DNA of 41,429 bases from Pelargonium nanum. Lineage: Eukaryota; Streptophyta; Magnoliopsida; Geraniales; Geraniaceae. Location of the stretch: assembly GCA_036897485.1 (NCBI GenBank), contig JAYMTF010000275.1:1-41429 (forward strand). Reading direction: 5' to 3'. Shown here piece after piece: positions 23,532 to 35,318 of the stretch; within the stretch, counting starts at the first letter, position 1; the number at the start of each line of letters is the position of its first letter. The position numbers and the translations under genes were made by a program. The notes under the pieces are model-generated. The model had not been told where the DNA came from, did no database searches, and saw nothing but the letters and a program-made list of their open reading frames with translations.

Positions 23532-24868
23532 AAAACAACAAGAACATACTACAAATTGTGATTAGACAGTTGGTTTAAAATTAATAAGCACTTTAGTTTC
23601 TATTTCTGGTTATGTATATAATTGTGGTGGTTACATGTAATGTAACTAACTTGTATAAAACAGTTAGAAATGCATAAAGGTGTATGATAAAGAAATGACT
23701 TTCAAGTATGAAATAATCACAAAAGCGGTAAAATTCTTCATATTAAATTGGAATACGACTTTGGTTAGTTAATATTGCATTTGTGAGATGAGTTGGTTGG
23801 CACAAAAAAATAATGAATCGAACAAGTAAATATGTGGGAACTTAAAAAAATTATGATTTTAAACTATTGTGTATCTTGAAACCTAACCAAAATGGCCAAT
23901 AAAAGAAAATTAGTTCAAGATCTATAGTGAAAATGTTAATGTTAATAGCTTACTACATTAGGAGATTAGTTTAGAATCTTCAAATTGGAGATACATTGAA
24001 AGGCAATAAGCAAATTCAAGAATATTGTTTTTATTAATTGTGAGGAGTTAATTTAAAATAGATACTCAATTTCATAAAAATTGTTATTTTTTTCAATAAC
24101 ATAGTGCATATGGTTGCACAAAAACAAAGAAATTAACATTATAAATTAAGTTCTTTATACTTTAAACTATATATGATTTCATCTGCGTTATAAAATATCA
24201 TATCATAAACTATTTTAGTCTTAGAAATTCTCAAACATTACTTTAAGGGCGACAATCTTGGAATAGTATCTTTCACTTTCTTTTTTTTTAAATTTTTGGC
24301 AAATAACAAACACTCATTTTCGACTACAGCACTTGAGATTCGAACAAATTAAATATAATACGAATAATAACAAATAAATAAAATTAGGAGTGCAAGAGAA
24401 GACACGAGAGTATGATATTGACAACAGAGGCATAAGAAAACAAAATGGGTACATATTTTACTGCACCAAATATTTAACTATATTAAGTTATTTGTTTTTA
24501 TCTTATCATTAAAGATTATGACTCGTAAACTTAATTAATATTTTTTTGAAGACAACCTCTCATATCTACTGGTTAAATCCAAGACTCCTCTGTGTCAAAT
24601 TAAGAGTGATAGTGATTGCTCTTGAATGTTCATTTTCAATTATTACATTTCTTCAAGAAACATCCATATTAATGGAGGAAAGGGAAGGTGGGTTCAAATT
24701 TTATGATTATACGTATTAACTAACAAAACGCATCTCTTCATTTTCTTTGTATTAACCAACTAAACAAAACAAATGATGCATAACTTAACACACTTTTGGA
24801 CGGTAATGTACATATTGTGGATAAGGGTGAAACTGATGACTAAAGAAAATTAAATATACGAACAAACA

Positions 24869-24915
24869 ACAAATTACGCAACTTTTCGCTAAAAAAAAAA
24901 CAAATTACACAACTT
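24869..24915 (+). repeat. 16-bp duplication flanking TTCGCT-poly(A) insert
   Basis: The flanks 24869-24884 and 24900-24915 match at 15 of 16 positions. The insert is TTCGCT plus an A run (15 nt). Confidence 0.7.
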
Positions 24916-25150
24916 GAATTTGTTGAGTGCCTAAATCATAATTTCGTGTTTTAATGTTGTTTTGATTTTTGAGGACATTTTAATCATTTTGTATTTCAAC
25001 TTTTTGAGTTGTTGTATTTCACATTTTATTTGAGAAAGGATATGGAGTATGAGCTATATATTGCTTAATGAAGTTCTAGTTTATTATCAAATGCTTTTAG
25101 GTTATGTTATGCTATATTTTTGTATTATTTTGGTTAAAAAGAATTGAAAT

Positions 25151-25198
25151 GTTAGCAATTCAATCATTTTTTTTAAAGGAGTTAGTAATTCAATCATT
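25151..25198 (-). repeat. 18-bp duplication flanking T-rich insert
   Basis: The flanks 25151-25168 and 25181-25198 match at 17 of 18 positions. The 12-nt insert reads TCCTTTAAAAAA on the minus strand. Confidence 0.65.
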
Positions 25199-25859
25199 AT
25201 TAATTAAATATTAAATAAAACTTGAATATTTCATATCCTTATAAAATTTTAAATTAATCAAAATTTTAAATATTTCAACTCACTTGAAGAAATGCAATAG
25301 ATTTTTAATTCCATTTATATATATCATTTTCAAAAAATATAATAAACTAACACATAAATTACAAATTAAAATTCTTAACAATTCACTTTAAAAATAGTTA
25401 AACGACCCACTTCTAGGTTTTTCCGGAAGTCATTTTTCTACCTATCATTATCTAGTAAAAAGTCACATCAACAAAGCTTTAGTTTAACATTGAAAGAACG
25501 CAAACTCGTTACCGATAAATAACTTAATAGTTCATGACACATCTAAAAAAATTAGTCACGAATTTGAATATCATTTGACATACACACACTCAAACTAAAG
25601 AAATCAAACTCAACACTACTAAGAAAATGTCAATGGCTACATCCAAAAATTATAATCATTTCAACTCTAAAGTTTGGCAAAAAAATAATTGACAACGACA
25701 TTGTGTGCATGCATTAATTTATGTCAACAATTCAAAGAGAACAAGAATATTTGGTAAGAATTGAATATTTGCCTATAAATTTACTGAATTTGACGACACA
25801 TTCAAATTTCAATTACTATAAATACTATAAGAATTTTATACACACATCAAATGTTAATA

Positions 25860-25900
25860 ATGGAGAACTTTTTATTTTTATGAAACAATTATGGAGAACT
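25860..25900 (-). repeat. 10-bp duplication flanking T-rich insert
   Basis: ATGGAGAACT occurs at 25860-25869 and 25891-25900, around a 21-nt T/A-rich insert. The flanks are shorter, so this is a weaker member of the class. Confidence 0.5.
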
Positions 25901-26938
25901 CTTATTTAAGATGAAAACATACTTATGCAAACATACTTATGCGCATAGGATGCTCATTAAAATTATATCCTAGTAATAATAAAATAGATGCTATAAAATG
26001 TGCCTCTTAGTTGCATATTTCAACAGTAGTAAGTAGAGAATATCTTACATATATAATCTCAAAAACGAAATTTTGACCCATTTAATTACGTACGTGAGAT
26101 ATTATCAAATGCTAGATGCATTAGTTAAGAAAATCTAAATTTGTACTTTTTTGGGGTTTTATGGTTTAAAACTAGGTTTATCAACATTATATATGAATAT
26201 TATATATCGTCATCTCAAGAATTTTTGGTACAATAAATGATTTATCGTATCTTATGAACAAACACATTATTTTATACAATAAAAAATTAAAACTTTGCTA
26301 AAACACTCGTATGTACCCCAACTAATAAAGTACCTTGTATCATTTGTATGTCTTAGGGATTATGACTTACCTTACCCCAATTAGTGAGACTAGCACAACA
26401 CATGAACACTCCAAAAATGTGTTCTATCAAATCAACGAACTCAATAGCACTCTAGCTCCCCTCATTTTAGGATCTATCCGAAAAAGAATCCAGTACGTTG
26501 TAGTTCTTAATCGGAAGTATATAATTAAGATAGAACTCTCAATAATGTTTTTGCTTTCACACAAAACAATTCTAATTAAACTAAGTTATTTGGAATTTGT
26601 ATTGTACAATTGTCCATACATATTATCACATTCTCATAATAATTATTATTTTATTAAAAACTAAACAATCAAATCCAATGCAGACAATTAAATGCTCATC
26701 AATAAAACCTTTAAATCAAAATTTGTCTCTTACTTGCAAATGCATAGTTGCATAGAAGTAGTAACTAAGTAAAGTACAAAACAACCCAGAATAAAAAAAA
26801 ACAATAAAATAAAAACTTGTGATGATACTCAACGGGCCAATCAGAGACTAACAACTCACGGTAAATAATAATTACCTTTAATTAAAAAATATTAGTATAT
26901 CTAGTAACCGCCGTCAACGCAAGTTTAGTCAGTAGTGT

Positions 26939-27184
26939 CCGTACGGTACGTGACACAAAACACTCTCTGCTTTACTTTATTAGTGAACTCAAATTGCAAC
27001 ATTAACAGACTAAAACAGTGTCTCCCATTGGGTCCCACACACCCGGACCCAATCGCTTGTCGACAACGCATCCTTAAAAAACCACTCCGGTTTCCACAAA
27101 ACCGCTTTTCACCATATCTAGCCCCAAAACCGCTTTTGAGCTCCCAAAATCCCGGTTTTGCAGTTCATGCCCTTTCTATAAATA
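26939..27184 (+). promoter_or_regulatory. AP1 core promoter
   Basis: TATAAATA at 27177-27184 places a start site near 27210, giving a leader of about 130 nt without an upstream ATG. Upstream are CCGTACGGTACGTGAC (26939-26954), with two GTAC cores of the SPL type and an ACGTG bZIP-type core; CCATTGG (27025-27031), which fits the LFY core CCANTG; and GGTCCCAC (27031-27038), a class I TCP match. AAAACCGCTTTT is repeated near 27098 and 27126. SPL, LFY and FD-type control of AP1 is known in Arabidopsis. Use of these particular sites is inference. Confidence 0.6.
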
Positions 27185-27293
27185 TATACTCAGTCTCAGC
27201 CTCCTAAATTCACTTACTACAACACCAACGCTTCACATTTCGGACACAAAAACAAGAATCAAAAGTGGTTTTTGGATTTTTAATTGGGTTTTG

Positions 27294-27329
27294 TTGTTAG
27301 GGTTTGTGTTGATCTTGTTAGGGTTTGTG
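27294..27329 (+). promoter_or_regulatory. duplicated telo-box in the AP1 leader
   Basis: TTGTTAGGGTTTGTG occurs at 27294-27308 and 27315-27329, which gives two complements of the telo-box AAACCCTAA just before the ATG. Telo-boxes are known plant motifs bound by TRB proteins and linked to Polycomb targeting. A role here is inferred. Confidence 0.5.
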
Positions 27330-27341
27330 AGAAAAATTAGG

Positions 27342-30300
27342 ATGGGGAGAGGTAGGGTTCAGTTGAAGCGTATCGAGAACAAGATCAACCGTCAAGTGAC
27401 GTTCTCGAAGCGCCGGGGAGGTTTGCTCAAGAAAGCTCACGAGATCTCAGTTCTTTGCGATGCAGAGGTTGCTTTGATTGTCTTCTCTCACAAAGGGAAG
27501 CTCTTTGAGTACTCCACAGATTCTTGGTAATTTTCTTAACCCTAGAAAAGCAAGAAACATGACTTTTTCAATTCTTTTGTTTTGATTGTTTTGTTTAATT
27601 ATGTTTATATCTTGATCTTCATGCACATACAGAAACAACAATTAATGGGTCTTATTTTTTTTATTTTTTATTTTAATTTTTTTCTTCATGTTTTGTGTAA
27701 TAATGTAATGTTTTAAGCAATTAATGGTTGTTTTCTTCTCATTTTGTGTTTGGGTTTTGTTTGGTTGTAGTTTTTTCTCTCTCTCCCAGTTTTGTGTAAT
27801 TATGTAATGTTTTTGAGCAATTAATGGGTATTTTTTTGTTTTTTTTTCCTTCCTGTTTTGTGTAATTATATAATGTTTTAAGCAATTAATGGTTTTTTTT
27901 GTTTTTGTTAATGGGTTCTGTTTGGTTTTAGTTTTTCTTCTTCTTCTTCTTCCTGTTTTGTGTAATTGTATAATGTTTAAAAGTAATTATTGAGGACCTT
28001 ATTGTTTTGTGTTTGGGTGTGGTTTGGTTTTATTTTGTTTTTGGGTTTTGTTTTATGTTTTATTTTTTCCTGTTTTGTGTAATTATATAATGTTTTAGAG
28101 TGAGTGTTTATTGTTTTGCTTGATTTACTTGGTACAAAAAGTTTTTATTTGGTCTCTGTATATATATTTCTCTTCTTGAGGGTTGGTTTTTGGGGTGTGT
28201 GAGTTCTTGATCTATGTTCTTGGGACATATATTTTAGTGTTTAAGAAAGGAAGTGTAATTTCTCAACTTTTTAAGGTAATTTTTGTTGTTGTTTGTTTAA
28301 GGTAAAAACACTAAAATATGTATAGATCCATATACCAAAGTAGTGAAAGAATATTAATATTAATTATTTAACTTGAACTCATGCTTTTAGCTAGCGGTTT
28401 GGGTGTGTATATTTTCTTTTGGTTTTTGTTACGAGTTGAGAGGTTTCATGCAGATTTCCCAGAAATATTAGAGTGTTTTTGAAATTTTAAATTAAAATAA
28501 ATATAATTAATCACTGTAAAGTGTCTTTAATTTATGGATTTTCTTGATGTCGTGTCGAAACCAGAACTTGCTAGCTGTGGAAGTACCTTGGCTTTGGGAT
28601 ATGGAATTATAGTAATTAATCTTTTTCTTTTACTCTTAAATAAATAAATAATTACGCATACTTTATATTATTGGGATATGGAATCGTATTAAAAATATAT
28701 ATTTCTTCTTCTTCTCCTTTGTTTTTGAAAGATATTTTTTCTTATATTCTTAAATAAGTAAGTATAATGCTTTATATTTATACAATTTTGAAAGTAATGT
28801 GAATATGTGATGTTAGAATAGGATATTTTTGTTTTGGTTTTGCAAATGCTAAAATTTGGATCTATTAATTAACAAGTACAAAGCATTCGATGATTATTTG
28901 TTCCTTTAACATTCTAGAGTTGCAAGCATGATTAATCTAGAGATTTAACCCTTGTTTTTTTTTTCTTCAAGATTCTTATAGATTTACTTAAAAATAAATA
29001 TACATACTTGATATTGTTGGGTTAAATAAATATAAATTAATTAAATAATAAGTAAATATAATACTCTATATGAAAACAATTTTGAAAGTAATGTTATGGT
29101 AGCATAAGAAAAAAATATTACAAATGCTAAAATTTGGATCTATTAATAATTTCATAATAACTATTTGTTCTGAACCTTCTAGAGTTGCAAGCCTTGTTTT
29201 TTTTCCTTCCAAGTTTATGAAGGATTTCCAATTTCTTGATTACTCCTAAATTAATTAAAGTTGCATACACAAGTTTTTATTATTATCAGACATACCCAAT
29301 TTATTTATTTTGTATAACTTTAGTTTAAAATGCAATATAGAGTACTGCAGATCTGTGAGAAATTGCTTACAGAACTGATGTTGCTTTAGCTTTAAAGTGA
29401 TTTGAAATCTTATTTAATATTTTGGTTATTATTTTTAATTGACAAAACCAAAGGGTATTATCCAAGATGTATCTCAAAAGGTAATTTAATGGATTTTAAT
29501 ATTTCACAAGATAGTTTGGAGGAGAAAGAGTAGTTAGATTCAAGTATTTAAGTCCCTTGAAGTACAGAAAACCAAAATAAACATGTAAAAAAGAAATATA
29601 AATTATAACTAGTTGATTAGAGAATAAGTGGTTATAATTATGATATAAAGATTAAGAAAATTGAGAGACATGAATAATGGTAAGTAATTAAAAATGTTCT
29701 AAAATAATTCATGATATTACATTCTCAGGTATGATTTTTTATCGGCACCTAATTAGCCAAGCTAAAAAAATTGAGGCTAATGGACTCTCTTATTCATCTA
29801 TTTTAATGTTAATAGATATTAGAATAACAGAGTTACGCAAGATCGAATTTCAAATTTGAAACAAAAACAAAATGTTGTCGAAACAAATATTTGTTTTATA
29901 GTTGCTCAAATTTGATAACTTAATAAGAAAACACATAAATGTACAAACTTAACGTGTCATTCAAGGAGAGTTTGATCTAGAAGCAACTATCTGTTCGAAT
30001 TGTTATATCATTGTTTGCGTAACTATATTTTTTCTAGGCCGTAAATCGTAAACAATATTTTGTACAACAAATTATGAAACTTTTGAAATCATTTGCAATT
30101 TGAAGAACGTCAGTTTCATATGTTCCTAGAGTTCATATATGTTGGGGGATGAAACATATCCCATGAATTATGCTGACATTTTCAGGTGAGCATTTTTAGA
30201 GCTTTAGAATATTTCTTTTTTCTAATACTACAATTCTAGTTCTAGTTTCACAATCACACAACTTTTCTGGTTTGACAAATTATATATTCAGTAATTGTAA

Positions 30301-33300
30301 GCTCAACACTCTCAGTTTGGATTCTAAAAGTCAGTGCAGAAAGTACAAAAGAAATTGTTGGAAATTGCAAAAACAGTACAAAAGAAATTGTTGGAACCAC
30401 AAACCACAGTTCTGTCTCAAAATATGCTTTCTTCTCTAATTGGTCTGTTTTTGAATCACATAAGCTATAGCAATAGTACAGTACTAGCTTCACATTGGCC
30501 TAATCACCCACATAAATTGCACTCATATTTGCTTCTTTATTGTTTATTTAGAGTTATTTATGGCACTTTAATTAGGGTTCATTATAGTTAACAGTGTTGA
30601 AATTTTTATTTTTTGAGAATTGAATTAATGAGTTGCGTAACAATTGTTTATTTGATATAAGAATGTTTCTATGAACTTAGCTATTAAATTATTGTTGTTT
30701 ACAATAGTGTCATGTGATCTTAGAGATTTGTTGATATAGTTTGTATGGCGTCGTAGTTCAACAATTATAGGTGCACAAACAAGTGTATACAAAACATTGT
30801 TCACAACTTCAAACATATATTTGTTTATATATATTTTTATTTTCTCACATTCTATTTGTTTTAACATGCTCATAATTTGCACTTGGATTATTTTACTTAC
30901 TTTCGCAAACACGCAAAACAAAAATTGTTTACATGTGTTTGTCGACATTTCTGTTTTCACATTCCCTTTGTCTAATATTCATTTAAACATTTTCATAACC
31001 AATCTATATTATTTTTATTCTTTCTTTTAACTTTGTGCAATTGTGTTATTGCATTTACACTTTTCTCTTTCTAATTCTTTTGCATAAGAAGATTACATTG
31101 TTTGGTTCCTAAATTTATTTCTCCACAGTAAAACATATAATGATTTTTAAATCTTGTTTGTATAGTTTTTATTTTGTTTTCTATATTGAAGTTTGCTTAT
31201 AACGATGTACATTTACAAATATGTTCAAGAAAAATAATTTTTCTTGTAACTAATTTTCATTGTTCTCCAACAGCATGGATAAGATATTGGAGCGTTATGA
31301 GAGATATTCTTATGCAGAAAGGCAGTTAACTGCGCCGGATTCTGAATCTCCGGTAAGTATTGTACGTAGTACGGAGTACATATGAAATAATTATTGTCTT
31401 AACAACATAGAAAGTCCTAATTTTTTGTTGTTGTAAATTAATGATTATATTATGAATAATTTGATTGATTATGCTGTGTTAATGGTACAGGGAAATTGGA
31501 CTCTTGAGTTCTCCAAACTCAAGGCCAAGTATGAGCTTTTACAGAGAAACCAAAGGTATGATAAATTTATTATTTATGATGTTTGTCTATGCATATTTTC
31601 ATTTAAATTTTGTTTACATATTTTCATTGTTAGACTTTTCCTAACTAATATACAGCTGAGTAGTATATGGATATTGAGTTACTGACTACTTTGGTTTCTT
31701 AAAAAATTTCAGGCAATATTTGGGTGAAAATCTGGATTCACTAAGTCTCAAGGAGCTGCAAAACTTGGAGCAGCAAATTGATAACGCTCTGAAGCACATT
31801 CGTTCGAGAAAAGTATATTTATGCTAAATCAAAAGCGAAAAGTTGAACCTTAAATTGCGAGAAAATATCACTAATTGTAATTTTCACTTGTTTTGCAGAA
31901 CCAACTCATGTACGAGTCAATATCTGAGCTCCAAAAAAAGGTAAGCTTCTCTAGTACTAATAAATTTTTACTAATTAACAACGAAACATATATTAATATC
32001 CATTGTAGATCTAAATATTAAATAAGCGGTTATTGAAATTCCTTAGATGAAGAACTTAGCTCTCTAAACTATGCACTGTCCTTTTAATTTCATCAACGTT
32101 TCTGATATTTAGTTTGAGATTGAGAGATTTAATAATTTTATTTGGGTCTTGAAATATAATTTAAACTACAAAATTTGTTTTATTCCCAAAGATGGACACA
32201 TATGGCATTACCAGGAAACAACCCAAGAAGTTTGTACCTTAATTTTTATGTCAATGAAACATTACTGAATTTTCAGGAGTTTCAAGAAGAATCTATCACC
32301 TATCAGTCAGAAATATGAATAAAAATTATTAGAAAAAATAAAATAAAAAATATTCATCACAAAAACTTTAAAAGGACATTTAGAAGCATCTAAAGACTAA
32401 AACTGTGTTAAATGTCATCTCTTAATACTGTGTGTTCACCTTCACCATGACAGGAGAAGGCAATACAGGAGCAGAACAATATGCTGGCAAAGAAGGTAGA
32501 ACTTTATTTTTGTCTTATTTAAAATATTCCATTGTTTTGATCAGAAATTTAAAATTACTTTAGTTTTTGAGAACAATCTTTGGACTTTATGGTATGAGAG
32601 ATTAGTAACTGTATAGATGGTACACTTCATGAAACTATGACATCAGTGAGAGACGTTTGCTTCACTGATGCGTGTGGTTGTTCGTCTTTCGCTAAATGTT
32701 AGTAACTGTTTTAGTGATATACTAATTCCCTCGCCAAATGTGGTGTGAATTTTAAAATTTTGGTGCGTGTGTTTGTTCGTCTTTTGCTACTTAGTATTTC
32801 CTAACCATTACATCTATGTATAGTGAGAAAATAGCAATACTCTCTAAACGAATATCTATATAGTAATCCAATCAATTTAATTAACTTGTTTGAGCTAAAC
32901 TCGCTTGACTTAGTAACTTCTTTAAGTAAACGGGTCCTAAACGAATCGTGTAGCTTATGTAATCACTCACCTATTTAATAAGAACAAAACCGTTATTTTT
33001 GTAAATATATCTTATAAAAAATGACTCATATATTAAATAGGACATCTTAGCCTATTTATTTAAATGTGTCTTGTTATATCCTCTAATCTTAAACATGATT
33101 ATTTTAATGTGTTGATCGTGTTGTGTCATATAACTCATCTCGTTTAATTATTGAAGTGTATACAAATTGACATATCGAACTAAATATTATACTATTAACA
33201 CGAATAGCCATCCCCTAAGTGTTGATTGATTTTGTTAATTGATTGTCACACAAATATAGTATGAGCATTGTTTTTTTTATTTGTAAAAATTAAACAAAAA

Positions 33301-33709
33301 CTGAGTTTCCTCTTCTTCATCTTTCTCTTCCTCTTCCTTTTGTTTTAATATTCTTCTTCTTCTTCCTCTTGTTTTTATAATATTCATAGATAAAAGAGAA
33401 GGAGAAAGAGAAGATTATAGCACAACAAATGCAGTGGGAGCAGCAAAACCATGGCCCTCCTAATGGAGGATCTTACTTATACTCACACCAACTTCCTTGC
33501 CTGAACATGGGGTAATTAATTTTAATTATCACTATTTTAAAACTTGATTAATTTCAATTATATGTTACAACATTATTAATTTCACAATAATTTATGTGAT
33601 TTACAGTGGAAATTACCAGGGAGTGGAACCAGATGTGAGGACTAGAAATGAGCTGGAACTGACCCTGGAGCCAATATACTCGTGCCACCTGGGATGCTTC
33701 GCCACGTAA
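27342..33709 (+). CDS. AP1: APETALA1 (euAP1) MADS-box transcription factor
   Basis: The eight exons are 27342-27526, 31274-31352, 31491-31555, 31713-31812, 31899-31940, 32454-32495, 33390-33511 and 33607-33709 (738 nt, 245 aa). All introns are GT-AG. The MADS domain ([37 protein letters not shown]) is followed by the AP1-type I region ([20 protein letters not shown]), a K domain ([18 protein letters not shown]) and a Glu/Lys/Gln-rich C region. The protein ends with [20 protein letters not shown] then T, which is the euAP1 motif plus a CaaX box; the FUL-type LMPWML end is absent. Family knowledge: nuclear floral-meristem and sepal/petal identity factor acting with SEP proteins, with the CaaX cysteine farnesylated in Arabidopsis. 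The last residue is Thr rather than the common Ala. An in-frame TTG lies upstream, but the conserved MADS N-terminus fixes the ATG at 27342. The gene is tandem with the SEP gene in the same orientation. Confidence 0.97.
27689..28105 (+). repeat. five-copy irregular repeat, AP1 intron 1
   Basis: The core TGTTTTGTGTAATTATATAA followed by TGTTTTAAGCAATTAATGG recurs near 27689, 27788, 27852, 27951 and 28069 with small changes. Spacings are roughly 64-118 bp, filled by T/TTC-rich DNA. Confidence 0.8.
28733..29200 (+). repeat. diverged tandem duplication, AP1 intron 1
   Basis: Segments of about 28733-28960 and 29022-29200 share, in order, ACAATTTTGAAAGTAATGT, CAAATGCTAAAATTTGGATC, TATTTGTTC and CTAGAGTTGCAAGC. 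The offset shrinks from about 294 to 271 bp through indels. Confidence 0.75.
30342..30396 (+). repeat. 22-bp perfect duplication with 11-nt filler
   Basis: A 22-bp word starting AGTACAAAAGAAATTGTTGG occurs at 30342-30363 and 30375-30396, separated by ATTGCAAAAAC. It lies in AP1 intron 1. Confidence 0.85.
32669..32800 (+). repeat. direct repeat pair in AP1 intron 6
   Basis: GCGTGTG(G/T)TTGTTCGTCTTT with CGCTA/TGCTA occurs at about 32669 and 32763, an offset of about 94 bp. The region is noncoding. Confidence 0.6.
32880..33200. repeat. interspersed repeat fragment (copy 2) in AP1 intron 6
   Basis: It contains GTGTTGATCGTGTTGTGTCA and TTAACACGAATAGCCATCCC, resembling the CGTGT/ACACG family at 640-930. 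The CCATCCC end resembles hAT-type short-element termini. Assignment is tentative. Confidence 0.35.
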
Positions 33710-34149
33710 GCAAAGTCGAAAAATAATATGATGATCATTATGGGACTAAAGACACCTATAGATCGATCTGGGGTATGAATTTTTGGTTTCTATATGTGAA
33801 TATATGGCATAGATATATATCATGTATAATGTTTCAAAGACATGATAGGCTTTGCCTTAAATTTCTTCTTGTTGCTTCGGATATTTGTCTTATTTTATAA
33901 CTATTTTGGTTTTATATATGTTCGATGAACAATTCGGTATATATATGGAACTTTAAGTTTTTGTAATGTATATTTATTTTGATTGTGTAGATGTTTGGAT
34001 TCTTAGGGTTTTGAGTTTCTAGGTCAAGATGGATTGGTTCTTCGATCGGTTTGTTGGTAAGGTTACTAGTTTGATTGATCTCACAGATATATTGAGATTG
34101 TCGTTGCCAAAAAAATTTAAAAAGTTTTTCTAGTTCAAGTTCGATTTCA

Positions 34150-34400
34150 ATTAGAGCTTGTAATATGCGCGTACACGTCTTGTTTGTGTCGCGCTGAATG
34201 TTTACGGTGTGTTGCATGACCCAACATGAACACGAAGTGTTTGGTGATCATGTTGAACGGTTGAACACGAATCCGACATGTTAAACACGGTAGCTCAATG
34301 AGTCATATATGTTGACGCGACGGGAGATGAATTAAAACACAACCCGACACATTTTACACGATAGAATCAAGACGTTCAAAAATACCCATCCCTCCCACAC
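34150..34400. repeat. interspersed repeat fragment (copy 3)
   Basis: Dense in ACACG, GACACG and CGACATG words (for example AACACGAATCCGACATGTTA and CAACCCGACACATTTTACAC), ending near ACCCATCCC. It looks related to the segments at 640-930 and 32880-33200. Confidence 0.4.
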
Positions 34401-35318
34401 ACTTACCTAATAAAAATGGCTTCACAAAAAAAAAAGGGTTAGCTAATTGTTTCATCAAATATCATCACCATGAAAATTTCTGGAGAAATTTAAATTAAGA
34501 GAACAATATTGTAAATCATTAGATGGTGATTGATCTAACAATACCTAATAAACAGAAACCTTAATCAGTCCTGTCTGCAGGAATTGCCAATCCCACTGTC
34601 CAAAAAACTTTAAAATGTACGTATCTTGTAGAAATTGAAACACAAGGTGTTAGATTAGATGGTAAATTGGCAACAATGTCGAAGTTCCAATCTCATAGAA
34701 AAATAACTACATGCACTCCAAGTGTTTGTGAAAAGTCCTCAAAGAAAGGAAAAATATACATGATGTAGGAGCTGAAGCATTTTTGGGACACGATACTAAT
34801 GTTTCGGATTGGGTTGAAATTTGAGTTTTGAGGTCGATTATAAGACGTTTTGATCATTTTAGAATTTTGAATTATTTTTATTTCGTGTTTTATTTGAGAT
34901 AGGATGTGCGTAAATCCTACATATTGAATAACTTCTATGTCTTTTTAACTTTTGTATTGAGACTATTTTGTACCGTTGAAAAATTAAAATATTTGTAAAA
35001 ACCGTTTGACGTTCATAATTTTATAATAAATAAATTTTTCTTGACAAAGTAGATCGAGCAAAAATCATAACCATTTTCTTAAAACACGAAGAAAAACCTA
35101 AAAATCACCCCGTTTGAACTGAGATGAGAGAATAGAACTGGTAATAAAGTAAGGTTTTAAAAATTGATAATTTGGATCCAAATTTACATATATCCGAAAT
35201 TTGTTCGCAAATTGCATAAAATAGGTCGAATTTTCAAATAAGACAAAATAGCAAAAACTTGATCTTAATGGTAAAACTCCGAAATTATTAAATTCTAGTT
35301 GTGCCACTATATTAATCA

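Larger units (their letters stand above)
14900..26900. other. 12-kb SEP-AP1 intergenic region
   Basis: No gene could be supported on either strand, and the open frames seen are short and AT-driven. The stretch holds two local tandem duplications (15725-16655 and 18330-19147), several short direct-repeat-flanked poly(A/T) insertions, two clusters of GGGCC/GGGCT words (16841-16905 and 23502-23531) and a slightly GC-richer island at 20570-20990. Distal AP1 control elements would be expected here from general knowledge, but none is proven by the sequence. Confidence 0.7.
27527..31273 (+). other. AP1 intron 1 (3.7 kb)
   Basis: T-rich intron with no coding exon inside. It contains a five-copy minisatellite-like block (27689-28105), a diverged tandem duplication (28733-29200) and a direct repeat with filler at 30342-30396. 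Confidence 0.8.

Noticed and set aside
27291..27341. N-terminal extension of AP1 from an in-frame TTG
   Set aside because: The MADS family starts at the conserved MGRG, and the extension is leader sequence holding the duplicated telo-box.
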